From positions 1 through 64,000 of the forward strand of contig VHDE01000011.1 in NCBI GenBank assembly GCA_016871515.1: 64,000 nt of DNA. Reading direction: 5' to 3'. The first letter of the stretch is position 1, and each line of letters begins with the position of its first letter. Positions 7,868 to 16,004 of this stretch are shown here, in pieces. Made by a program: the position numbers and the translations under genes. The notes beneath the pieces were generated by a model that was not told where the DNA came from, made no database searches, and worked only from the letters and a program-made list of their open reading frames with translations. This DNA is from Verrucomicrobiota bacterium. Lineage in GTDB: Bacteria; Verrucomicrobiota; Verrucomicrobiia; Limisphaerales; SIBE01.

Positions 7868-9241
7868 TCAATTTGAATCCACTTCGTATCCGAGTTCTTT
7901 GAAGCGTTGTATTTTGTAGGTCAAAGCGCGGCGGCTGATCCCAAGGACGCGCGCGGTTTCGGTGCGATTAAAATTGTGCTCCCGCAAGGCTTGGATGATG
8001 GCCAATCGTTCAATCTCCTCCAATCTGCTCGCGGAATTTGGAGCATTCACCGCCGATTCCTGAGTGGCTTGACGAATCCGCGCCGGCAGATGCTCTGGAA
8101 GAATCAGTTCGCCGTGTGACATGAGGCTGGCTCGTTCCATCGCATTTCGAAGTTCCCGGACATTGCCTGGCCACGAGTACTGTTCCACCGCAGCGGTGAC
8201 CGTCGCAGAGAATCTGGCTTTGCCATGCGTAAACTCCGCGACGAAATGGCTGGCCAGCGGAATAATATCTGCCTGACGCTCGCGCAACGGAGGAATAAAA
8301 ATTTCCATGACGTTCAGGCGATAGAATAAGTCTTCCCGAAACCGCCCCTGAGCAACCTCTTGTTCCAAGTTGCGATTCGTTGCCGCCAAGATGCGGGCAT
8401 TAGTCTGTATCTCCTTGTTGGATCCGATGCGTTGAAATCTTCCATCTTGCGTCACGCGCAACAGTTTGGCCTGCAGCCCAGGCGACATTTCAGCAATTTC
8501 GTCGAGAAGAATCGTTCCGTGATTCGCTTGTTCGAAACGTCCCACGCGTTGCGCGTACGCGCCCGTGAAGGCGCCTTTTTCATGGCCGAAGAGCTCGCTT
8601 TCCAAGAGCGCCTCGGGTATCGCGGCGCAATTGACTTTTACCAGCGGCCCCGAAGCTCGAGCGCTCCAGGCATGAATGACGTCCGCAACCACTTCTTTGC
8701 CCACACCGCTCTCGCCCGTGATCAAAATGCGGCTTTCCGAGGACGCGACCAACGACACGTCACGAAAGACGGCTTGCATGAGCCGACTGCGCGCGACGAC
8801 AGCGTCCGGCAGTTTTTTGCTTTCCGGAAGCTGTAACGCGTCGCAAGGCTCGATTCCAGTCGCCTTGCGGACGGAATTCAACAGTTCGTCGAGATCAACG
8901 GGCTTGGCCAAATAATTGACGGCCCCGTCTCGCATAGCGCCGACCGCCTCGCGAATGTCCGCATACGCGGTGACCAGCAACACCGGCAGAACCGAATGTT
9001 CCTGTCGAGCCCGCTTAAGGGTCTCCAACCCGGACATCCCCGGCATGCGCACATCCGAGATCATCATATCGATGTTGCCTGCGCGCAGAACTTCCAGCGC
9101 TTCTTCTCCAGATGACGCCGTGACGGTGTCGAACCGTTGGCTTTTAAGGAACGAATTGAGAAGACTGCGTTGACCGGCGTCGTCATCCACAATGAGAATC
9201 CGGGGCGCTTTGGAGGGCTGATGTCCGGCTTTGTGAGGCAT
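7868..9241 (-). CDS. NtrC-family sigma-54-dependent response regulator
   Basis: This protein has about 457 residues from ATG 9241 (MPHKAGHQPSKAPRILIVDD). Upstream residues are repeat-encoded and dropped. The receiver domain has DDD, the phospho-accepting Asp in MMISDVRMPG, T in LLVTAYAD and K in LAKPVD. The AAA+ domain follows, with Walker A GESGVGKE, the sigma-54 contact loop GAFTGA, Walker B TILLDEIAEM and an arginine-finger region. The C-terminal Fis-type helix-turn-helix is NRTETARVLGISRRALTYKI. It activates sigma-54 promoters when phosphorylated. The histidine kinase just upstream at 9668-11149 is its obvious partner. The targets could include the adjacent T2SS operon, which is inference. 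Confidence 0.95.
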   Translation of the reverse strand: MPHKAGHQPSKAPRILIVDDDAGQRSLLNSFLKSQRFDTVTASSGEEALEVLRAGNIDMMISDVRMPGMSGLETLKRARQEHSVLPVLLVTAYADIREAVGAMRDGAVNYLAKPVDLDELLNSVRKATGIEPCDALQLPESKKLPDAVVARSRLMQAVFRDVSLVASSESRILITGESGVGKEVVADVIHAWSARASGPLVKVNCAAIPEALLESELFGHEKGAFTGAYAQRVGRFEQANHGTILLDEIAEMSPGLQAKLLRVTQDGRFQRIGSNKEIQTNARILAATNRNLEQEVAQGRFREDLFYRLNVMEIFIPPLRERQADIIPLASHFVAEFTHGKARFSATVTAAVEQYSWPGNVRELRNAMERASLMSHGELILPEHLPARIRQATQESAVNAPNSASRLEEIERLAIIQALREHNFNRTETARVLGISRRALTYKIQRFKELGYEVDSN

Positions 9242-9667
9242 GGGCGTAACGTCCTGAACTTGCCTTGACTGTTCGCGGGACGCAACCCGTAATCGAACGC
9301 GGATCATCTTGCCATGAACCTGCGGCGGGTAGGGCCCGTCATTCCGTGCGCGCCGCGAAAGACTTGCTTCATGGTGATGCCCGGCGCGCACGGAGTGACG
9401 CTTTAGGTTCATGGGCGCAATGCGCGAAAGTCTGTTTCGGGGAAATCTCTCCCCATGAACTTGGCAGGACGTCCGGCCTGTCTTGCTTTTGATGTGCGAT
9501 GTACGCAGATGCTCGACAGGCGGGACGCACTGTCCTACGAGAGGGTTTCCTGGGGAGGATTAGGGAGAGGGATCCGTGCAGCGGGCTCGCCAACGTCGGG
9601 ATTCACGCCGGGTCGAACGCTCAGCCGACTACAAGTCGGCGATACAGCAGCAGAGTGAAACTCGGCG
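9242..9667. repeat. Repeat-filled gap between kinase and regulator genes
   Basis: This gap holds a short palindrome near 9330-9400 (CCCGTCATTCCGTGCGCGCC and GGCGCGCACGGAGTGACG). It also holds a family A stem-loop at 9472-9541 and a family B repeat at 9625-9675 (CGACTACAAGTCGGCGATACAGC...GCGCTACGACG). No gene is seen. The kinase and regulator are thus separated by three unrelated repeat units. Confidence 0.7.
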
Positions 9668-11149
9668 CTACGACGAACCGGTTCTGCTCGACAGCTTGAG
9701 CCGGCTCAGGCGGAAGATGGCGCCTCGCGGCTCGTTCGGCAGGCATTCGATATCCCAGCCATGCGCCAGCACAATCTGCTGAACGATCGCCAGTCCGAGT
9801 CCGGTGCCTTTTTGATGGGTTGTGAAGTAAGGCTTGAAAATATCGGTGCGATGTTCTGGGGCGACGCCCGGACCGTTATCGCGCACTTCGAGGTAGGCGC
9901 CGGAACCGTTGAGTTTCCCAGCCACGACGCGAATTTCACCTTTGGCATCGGCAGCTTGGATAGCATTGATCAAAAGGTTGAACAGCACTTGCCGCAGCAT
10001 CTGTTCATCGGCCTCGACGCTGAGGCCATTGACGGATGCGCTGAGCTGAATGCTTTTGTCTTCGACATCGCTGGCGAGCGCGCGTGCAACGTCGCTCACG
10101 ATAGCATTGAGGCTCACCGGCGCTCGACGGACTTCTCGAGGTTTGGAGTAGTTGATGAATTCGTTCAATTGGGCGGTGACCCGGTCCACTTCATCGGCAA
10201 TCTCGCGCGATTTCTGGCGAACACTCGAGGAAGCATCCGGCTCCTTCGAAATCATGTGCGCGACGCCGCGAATAATGTTCAACGGGTTTCTCGTCTCGTG
10301 CGCCAAGCCGGCGGCCGCCAAATTCATGTCGCGGAGATGCGAATTCATTTCGCTGGCGCGGAGCAAGCGCATCTGCAATTCAGCCGACGTTTCGAGATTG
10401 CGCCACGCAAAGCCGAGACCTAGCACGGCGACACCGGCAAAGGATGCGATCACCCAACGCAACCAAATATCTTGCACGTTAGCAGCGCGAAATAATTCCG
10501 TCGGAATGACAATTGCGATGTAATGGGCCCCTTTCTCCGCGCGCATGGCTTCCCATTCCTTTTCGTCCATCCATCCTCGTCGGCGTTCGCCGTCGCCGGG
10601 CCCGGGGCGGCGCGGAGAGGGATTCGTTGTCGAAAGCGTGCCGCTGGGAGTGTTGGTTGATCCGGGGTTATTCTGGCGGCGAGGGCCGCGGGGAGGGCCT
10701 GAACTGGGCAGGACGACGGTAGGTTGGCCGGTCTCGCCTTCCCGCGCCAGGTGCGCTCCCAGATCGACAAGATTGACCAGGGTAAGGCTCCGGGCATCCC
10801 ACCGCTCGGTTTGCGCGATTCCTCTGGTGTTGATGTCAATCGGCGCGCCCGCAGAGATGACAACATCCCCAGCTTTGTTGAGCAGCGCTACAGAAGTCAG
10901 CTCGCCTGGCTTGATCAACTCTTTCAAAGCGGATTCAATGGGGTCCTGCGGAACGGTGCCCCACCAACGTCGCTGAGAGCGGATGACCAGTCCAAGCGTC
11001 GTTGTAATGTCGCGGCCGCGGTTAATGAGAGCAGAACGCGCCGCCTCTTTGACGCGGTTGTGCTCGACGGTTTGCCAGCCGACAATCATGACCCAGACGG
11101 CGAAAAGCGATCCATAGACCACGGACTTGGTTTTTACGCCAGTGGGCAT
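9668..11149 (-). CDS. Membrane sensor histidine kinase (NtrB/ZraS-like)
   Basis: This protein has 493 residues. A first membrane helix lies at about 10-25 (VVYGSLFAVWVMIVGW). A periplasmic sensor segment to about 235 includes a Pro/Gly/Arg-rich low-complexity stretch near 150-195. A second membrane helix (WVIASFAGVAVLGLGFAW) follows at about 232-250. The H-box is GLAHETRNPLNIIRG, followed by the N-box LLINAIQAA and the G-boxes DNGPGV and GTGLGLAI. The H-box form HETRNPL is typical of NtrB/ZraS-type kinases that pair with NtrC regulators. The regulator gene lies immediately downstream on the same strand. The ligand is unknown. Confidence 0.93.
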   Translation of the reverse strand: MPTGVKTKSVVYGSLFAVWVMIVGWQTVEHNRVKEAARSALINRGRDITTTLGLVIRSQRRWWGTVPQDPIESALKELIKPGELTSVALLNKAGDVVISAGAPIDINTRGIAQTERWDARSLTLVNLVDLGAHLAREGETGQPTVVLPSSGPPRGPRRQNNPGSTNTPSGTLSTTNPSPRRPGPGDGERRRGWMDEKEWEAMRAEKGAHYIAIVIPTELFRAANVQDIWLRWVIASFAGVAVLGLGFAWRNLETSAELQMRLLRASEMNSHLRDMNLAAAGLAHETRNPLNIIRGVAHMISKEPDASSSVRQKSREIADEVDRVTAQLNEFINYSKPREVRRAPVSLNAIVSDVARALASDVEDKSIQLSASVNGLSVEADEQMLRQVLFNLLINAIQAADAKGEIRVVAGKLNGSGAYLEVRDNGPGVAPEHRTDIFKPYFTTHQKGTGLGLAIVQQIVLAHGWDIECLPNEPRGAIFRLSRLKLSSRTGSS

Positions 11150-11444
11150 GCGGGTCAGTTAGACAAGTTCGGAGAGAGTCGCGATTTCATTGCCGGTAGT
11201 GCGGCGTTGCTGCGCCGCCAACATCGCGGGCTGGAGCATTCGACGTCCCGACAGCGTCTTGGAGTGCGGCAGTCCTCTGCCGCTTTCGAACAGTGCGGAC
11301 CCAAAGCGCCAGAGGACTGGCGCACTCCAAAACCTGGCGGACTTCGGACGTTCCGCTTCCTGAAAACAGCGGCCTGACCATCGATGGGCCAGGGAGAGCG
11401 GCACTCCGGCGGGCTCAACGTTCAATGGAGCTTGCATGACAAGC
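11150..11444. repeat. Repeat-rich gap (family D palindrome)
   Basis: An imperfect palindrome lies at about 11262-11335. Its left arm carries TTGGAGTGCGGCAGTCCTC and its right arm GAGGACTGGCGCACTCCAA. A short GGCGTTGCTGCGCCGCC palindrome sits at 11206-11222. A related family D element lies at about 12745-12900, so the downstream secretin gene (11445-12647) has a family D element on each side. No gene is seen. Confidence 0.65.
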
Positions 11445-12647
11445 TCAACGCCCTTTGCCAGCGGGCGCGCCATTCTTTTTGCCGTTGGATTTGGAACCGT
11501 TTTGAGCTGGAGGCTGGCCTGGCATTGGATTGTCCTTTAAGGGCAGACCGTCCAGAAACTTATTGAGTTCCTGCTCTGAAAAAGCGCCCTTGCGGAGCGA
11601 AGACTTTTCGGTCTCCTTCGACGTCATTTCAGCAAGTTGGCTTGGATCAGCAACCACGTAGGGGGTCAGAAAAATGACGAGTTCGGTTTTGGTATTTTCC
11701 TTGATTTTCCTTTTAAAAAGCGCGCCTAAGAGAGGAATATCTCCCAAGATAGGAATTTTTCGGTCTGTGTCCGTCTTGTTGTTCTCCATCAAACCGCCGA
11801 TCACGACTGTTTGTCCGTGCGGCGTCACAACTACGGTTTCGGCATAGCGCGTGGCAATAACAGGCGATCTCAAGGTTTCTGAGACCTGAACCGTCTGCGC
11901 GGTAAGCGTAGATATTTCGGGCGCCACGATCATTTCGACCAGCCCCTCAGCGCTGATGAAGGGTGTTACTCGCAGAATAATCCCCACATCTTGATAATCG
12001 ATCGCCGTCGTGATCTGGCCATTGGCGCCGATTTGCGAGGTGTTCGGGATCGGAACCCTTTGACCGACCGTAATAAGAGCTTGCTGGTTGTTCCGCGCCA
12101 GAATCGAAGGCCGTGAGAGCACTTCTAATTTCCCGGCCTCGGCCAATGCCCGCAGTGTGACTTGAAAGTCTTGTCCCAAGACCTGATACAAACCGCCAGG
12201 CGAGATCGGCGTTGCGCCCGCCGCGGCCAACCCAAAAACTTGATTGACCAACCCCGTGCTGCTTTGGCTGCCGCCTAGCTTTTTGACGTAGCTGCCCTCG
12301 ACTCCGAAATCCAACGTGTTGCGATAAGTGACTTCGAGGAAGACAACTTTGATCAACACTTGCGGCTTGGGACGATCCAGATTCCTGACGACTTGCTCGA
12401 TGTGCTGATTGGTTTCCTCGTCCGTGATGACGATGATTTGGCGTGTTTCCGGATCGACCGAAATCATTGCTTCGCCGACCATCGTGTTGCCGGTGTAATT
12501 TCCGGCGGCGCCGCCACCGAAGGCGCCGCCGCCGGTGCGGGTCGTTCGGCCAGTTGCTCGCTGGGCTTGCGCTTCAGTTAGACTCCAGCCGCATAAGCAC
12601 AAGAGTAGGATTAGATACCGAACTGACTTAAGAAATGTGTAGGGCAT
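11445..12647 (-). CDS. gspD: Secretin pore domain protein (GspD C-terminal half)
   Basis: This 400-residue protein starts with a signal peptide (MPYTFLKSVRYLILLLCLCG) and a short Gly-rich stretch. One N3-like subdomain follows (IIVITDEETNQHIEQVVRNLD), then the complete secretin barrel: QVLIKVVFLEVTY, LSRPSILARNNQQA, VGQRVPI, DVGIILRVTP and the signature VVIGGLMENNKT...VPLLG-type segment IPILGDIPLLGALF. The C-terminal tail is Lys/Gly/Pro-rich. A normal GspD is 600-750 residues with N0-N1-N2-N3 before the barrel. Here those domains are in the separate gene upstream (12983-14698). Together they would form the outer-membrane channel of the T2SS. Confidence 0.9.
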   Translation of the reverse strand: MPYTFLKSVRYLILLLCLCGWSLTEAQAQRATGRTTRTGGGAFGGGAAGNYTGNTMVGEAMISVDPETRQIIVITDEETNQHIEQVVRNLDRPKPQVLIKVVFLEVTYRNTLDFGVEGSYVKKLGGSQSSTGLVNQVFGLAAAGATPISPGGLYQVLGQDFQVTLRALAEAGKLEVLSRPSILARNNQQALITVGQRVPIPNTSQIGANGQITTAIDYQDVGIILRVTPFISAEGLVEMIVAPEISTLTAQTVQVSETLRSPVIATRYAETVVVTPHGQTVVIGGLMENNKTDTDRKIPILGDIPLLGALFKRKIKENTKTELVIFLTPYVVADPSQLAEMTSKETEKSSLRKGAFSEQELNKFLDGLPLKDNPMPGQPPAQNGSKSNGKKNGAPAGKGR

Positions 12648-12982
12648 GGTTTGGTTCTTTAGTGGTTTAAGCTTTCATGAACTGGCAGGCCAACGTCCAA
12701 CTTGCCGGCCCGCATTAGGACCATGAAGGCTCGCTGGCCGCGGCAGCGTCTTGGACTGCGGTGACGGAGCCTGCGGAGTCACCGCTTTGGCGTCCGCATG
12801 GTTAGCAGGCGCTCTCTGGTTTCGGACGTTTCCGGGCGCTTTTGCGCGAAAGCGGCGATTGCGCAGACTCCATCGCCGCAGTCCAAGACCTGGCGGAATG
12901 ATCCGCGGTCTTCGCAAATGAGGCACGCCAGTGGGGCGAAGCCGGCTGGTAGAGAGAGGAAGGTTCATCACCGAGTTGCGCC
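12648..12982. repeat. Palindromic element separating the two secretin genes
   Basis: This gap has no gene. An inverted repeat is built from CGTCTTGGACTGCGGTGACGG near 12748 and CGCCGCAGTCCAAGACC near 12879. An internal pair, GAGCCTGCGGAGTCACCGC / GCGCAGACTCCATCGC, partly matches. This family D element lies exactly where the secretin is split into an N-domain gene and a pore gene. Confidence 0.65.
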
Positions 12983-14698
12983 TTAGCGTCCCCTCTGGCC
13001 GGCTGTATTTCCGCCGCCGAAACCACCGCCGCCGCCAAAGCCACCTCCGCCTCCGCCGCCTTGATTGAACATATTCCGATTGTTCAGCGGATTATTGTTC
13101 TGATTGTTGAAGCGGTTGTTGTTTTGGAAGCCGCGTGTGTTCTGGCCTTCGAACATCGCGCGAAGGATTTCTTCGATTTGTGTTGGATCCGCGTTCTCCA
13201 GTTTGTAGGTAAAGACTTTTTGCTTGCGCGCGGGATTAGCATCGAGTTGCTCGATCATCTGGGCGATCTGGCCCATCATCTCAGCAGCGGCAGTGACGAT
13301 GATGGATGCCGTGCGTTCGTCGGGAACCGCGATGACGCGCCCCATCTTTTTCATCCGTTCGCTCGTCTGCTGATTGGCTGCACCACCGCGCCCGCCCTCT
13401 CGACCACCGCCGAATCCTCCGCCAAAGAACTGGAATCCTCCTCGACCGCCTTGATTCTGGCTTCGCGTTTCATCCGGAAAGAGCTCCGTCAAAATGTCAG
13501 CCATTTCGATGGGATTAGAATTCTTCAAATGGAACACGCGCAACTCGGTAACGTCGTCCACCGGTTCATCGATCCTCTTAACCAGGTCTTCGATGTGCGG
13601 AACATATTCTTCGGGCGCGCTGACCACGAGAGAGTTGGTTCGTTCATCCGCGACAGCCACGACGCGTGACGCTGCCTGGCGTGCTTCGCTTTGGCCGGTT
13701 GCTCCTCCACCGCGACCACCACCGAAAGCCGCGGCTCGATCCTCTCCTGCGCCGCCACCGCCGCCGAAACCTCCTCCGCCACCTCCGAATAGTCCTCCGC
13801 CACCTCCGCGATTGAAGAGCTGCTGAAATGGATTGGCGCCACCGGTTCCGCCGCGCCCACCTTGATTGCGTTGGTTAGCTGACGTATCGAACAATTCCTT
13901 GACAACGTTCGCCAGTTCCTTGGCGTCGGCATAACGCAGCGGAAAGACGCGAATCGTCGAGATGCTGGAAATGGAAGTGTCGAGGGCGCGGACGATTTCG
14001 GCCATGCGCCGGATGCTTGCTTGAGTATCGGTTAAGACGAGCGCGTTGCCGCTTTCGTTGGCCGTGAGTGTCGCATATTGCGGCAAGAGCGGTTGCAGGT
14101 CGCGCGTCAGTTGCGTGGCGTTCGCGTAACGAACGGGAATGATCTCGGTCACGATCTCGTCGTTCTTTGGAATGACTTCGGTCGGATTTTCATCTCGTTT
14201 GAGAGTTTTCACGGGAATGTCCTTCGTCCGGGCATCCTCCAGCTTCACGATCTCCAGCGTCTTTTCCTTTCGGATCGCGGCATAACCATTCTTATTCAGA
14301 ACCGTGTTCAAGACTTGGACGGCTTCCTCTTTGGTGAGCGGTTGATCGTTCCAGACCGTGACTTTCCCTTCAACCTGAACGGTTGGAAGAATCGTAAAAC
14401 CCGCCGCCTTGCCCAAATACTCCAAAACTGTTTCCAGAGAGACGCCGCGGAAATTCATGCGAATGCCTTTCTCCGAAGCTTCCGTGGCCGCGGCGTTATT
14501 GGCCGTGGTCACTGGCTTTTCGGCAGGCTTCTCGGCCGGCGGGGCGGTTGCGGCGTCCGGAGCGGTGGGCTGGGGCGCGGGCGCAGTTGGAGCCGCTGCA
14601 GGCGGGTTTTGGTTTGTGTTGGCTTGCTCTTGAGCAAACGCGGTGAGCGCGGTTGTGGCCAGAGCAAGAATAGCTGAATGGATTCTTAGAGTTTTCAT
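12983..14698 (-). CDS. T2SS secretin N-domain protein (GspD N0-N1-N2-N3, split)
   Basis: This 571-residue protein has a signal peptide (to about AFAQ, residue 23), a Pro/Ala-rich linker to about 75, then an N0-like STN domain (MNFRGVSLETVLEYLGKAAG). Three or four secretin N-domain repeats follow, each with the pattern VxxLxYADAxELAxVVxELF and a closing strand such as NSLVVSAPEEYVPHIEDLVKRID. Long Gly-rich loops break the repeats at about 280-345 and 415-450, and the C-terminus is Asn/Gly-rich. It lacks any secretin barrel. It overlaps the GspC-like gene by 4 bp (ATGA), so it belongs to the T2SS operon. It probably forms the periplasmic vestibule that docks with the pore protein encoded next. 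Confidence 0.85.
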   Translation of the reverse strand: MKTLRIHSAILALATTALTAFAQEQANTNQNPPAAAPTAPAPQPTAPDAATAPPAEKPAEKPVTTANNAAATEASEKGIRMNFRGVSLETVLEYLGKAAGFTILPTVQVEGKVTVWNDQPLTKEEAVQVLNTVLNKNGYAAIRKEKTLEIVKLEDARTKDIPVKTLKRDENPTEVIPKNDEIVTEIIPVRYANATQLTRDLQPLLPQYATLTANESGNALVLTDTQASIRRMAEIVRALDTSISSISTIRVFPLRYADAKELANVVKELFDTSANQRNQGGRGGTGGANPFQQLFNRGGGGGLFGGGGGGFGGGGGAGEDRAAAFGGGRGGGATGQSEARQAASRVVAVADERTNSLVVSAPEEYVPHIEDLVKRIDEPVDDVTELRVFHLKNSNPIEMADILTELFPDETRSQNQGGRGGFQFFGGGFGGGREGGRGGAANQQTSERMKKMGRVIAVPDERTASIIVTAAAEMMGQIAQMIEQLDANPARKQKVFTYKLENADPTQIEEILRAMFEGQNTRGFQNNNRFNNQNNNPLNNRNMFNQGGGGGGGFGGGGGFGGGNTAGQRGR

Positions 14699-15474
14699 CT
14701 GTTGGTCTCCTGTGCGCGTCTTTGCATCATTCGCTGCAAAATATCATTTGGGCTGCTGCCGCCGGTTGATTCCTCAGCGGGTCTCGCTTCTGTCCCCGGT
14801 CGAGCACTTCGTTCTGAATCTGCACCGGCGCCGCGTCGATCGAAACCGCGGTCTCGGCGGTTGGATTCGGCGCCGCGATCGCGCCGTCCGGTCTCCGAAC
14901 CCCGATCGCGCCGCCCGGAATCTGAACTCGAAGTGAGGGATGAGCCCGAGGACGCAGTCGAGGTGGTGTCGGCGACGACTTGCCACGGTTCGTCCTCGCG
15001 CTTTCGCATTTGCATGCCTCTGGGCAATTCGATGTTGCCCTCTTTGCCTTCGAGCTTCACACCGTTGAGCATGACTTCGATGATTTTGTGGCCAACAATC
15101 ACGTCGCCAGGTTTGAGGATTTTCTCGCCTCGGAACTCGGTTCCTTCAAAGATGGCGTAAAGGCCGTCATGAAGAAAGGTTCCCTTTAAGGTAAACGACT
15201 CGATCCGCGGCGGTCTTTCCGTTCTGGTCGTCGGCGTTGCCGAAAGCAAGCGGCGGTTTGCGTTAAAGATGTTGCGCTCGCTAATGATCTTAAACGCGTC
15301 GAGCGACCGGGCGTTTGGCAATGAGTTTGTAGTTTCAGCGGCCGCACAAGAAAGGGGGTGCCACAATCCGGCTATGAAACATGCGAAAAGCATGATGCGC
15401 ATGAAACGCGTTCCCGTGGTAGGGACAGCGGGCCGCGCTGTCCCCGCCTTAGTATTGCGGTAAAGTGTCTTCAT
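14695..15474 (-). CDS. T2SS GspC-like / PilP-like inner-membrane linker
   Basis: This 259-residue protein has a short N-terminus, a hydrophobic signal or anchor (MRIMLFACFIAGLWHPL, from residue 25) and the segment FKIISERNIFNANRR. A homology-region-like beta domain follows (FTLKGTFLHDGLYAIFEG, ILKPGDVIVGHKIIEVMLNGV), and then a long Arg/Asp/Ser-rich disordered tail. This is the architecture of GspC, which links the inner-membrane platform to GspD. The ATG at 15474 overlaps the GspM-like stop by 4 bp, so it is probably the true start by coupling. Residues 9-22 are encoded by a palindromic repeat (15417-15450). An internal start at 15402 (M25) would avoid it. Confidence 0.7.
   Translation of the reverse strand: MKTLYRNTKAGTARPAVPTTGTRFMRIMLFACFIAGLWHPLSCAAAETTNSLPNARSLDAFKIISERNIFNANRRLLSATPTTRTERPPRIESFTLKGTFLHDGLYAIFEGTEFRGEKILKPGDVIVGHKIIEVMLNGVKLEGKEGNIELPRGMQMRKREDEPWQVVADTTSTASSGSSLTSSSDSGRRDRGSETGRRDRGAESNRRDRGFDRRGAGADSERSARPGTEARPAEESTGGSSPNDILQRMMQRRAQETNR
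15417..15452. repeat. Family E palindrome inside the gspC-like coding start
   Basis: GTAGGGACAGCGGGCCGCGCTGTCCC is a near-perfect palindrome. It is read in frame as a Gly-Thr-Ala-Arg-Pro-Ala-Val-Pro-Thr-like peptide at the N-terminus of the GspC-like protein. Related palindromes occur in gspJ and gspH. Confidence 0.8.
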
Positions 15475-16004
15475 TGTTCACCCCGGCTGAACAAGAGGCC
15501 GCTGAAACGGATGCCGAGCACCAGTTCTCGGCCTTCACTATCGCGCGATGCGAGTTCAAGGTCCTCTACTTTTAGCGCCAGCGGGTCTTTTTCCAACTCA
15601 TAAAGGAACCGCTTCACTGCGCCGATATTGCCGGAGGCATCCACGCGGAACTCGAGCGTGCGAAAGTCTTCGTCGTCCGAGCGATTTTCCTGTGACTTGC
15701 GAGAGCTAAAACCGATTCCGCTGGCTTCTTGCCAGCGCGCGGCCGAGTCCATTACCGCGCCTTCCGCGACGGATTCGCTTGAGGGAAGCGCGTTGGTGCG
15801 CATCATTTCCCAACGGTCTCGAATCGTCTGTTCCCGATCCAGCAAAAGGGCGCCTCGATTCACTTCTTTGGTTAAATCGGCAATCCGTTTCGTGCGGTCT
15901 TTCCAAGCGCGAATGAGCGGGGAGAGAATGAGACGATCGCCGGCAAAGATGGCAATCGCCGCGATGGCCGCGAACGTCAGAAGCCTCTCGCGGTTCTTAG
16001 TCAT
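15471..16004 (-). CDS. T2SS GspM / PilO-like protein
   Basis: This 177-residue protein has an N-terminal membrane helix (LLTFAAIAAIAIFAGDRLI, about 8-27), a coiled-coil segment rich in charged residues to about 80, and a ferredoxin-like domain at the C-terminus (IGAVKRFLYELEKDPLALKVEDLEL). This is the usual build of GspM/PilO inner-membrane assembly proteins. It overlaps the GspL-like gene by 8 bp and the GspC-like gene by 4 bp, so translation is probably coupled. Confidence 0.82.
   Translation of the reverse strand: MTKNRERLLTFAAIAAIAIFAGDRLILSPLIRAWKDRTKRIADLTKEVNRGALLLDREQTIRDRWEMMRTNALPSSESVAEGAVMDSAARWQEASGIGFSSRKSQENRSDDEDFRTLEFRVDASGNIGAVKRFLYELEKDPLALKVEDLELASRDSEGRELVLGIRFSGLLFSRGEQ

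Noticed and set aside
13061-14677. Long plus-strand frames opposite the Gly-rich secretin N-domain gene
   Set aside because: Gly/Arg-rich coding produces open frames on the other strand by base composition; the translations match no family.
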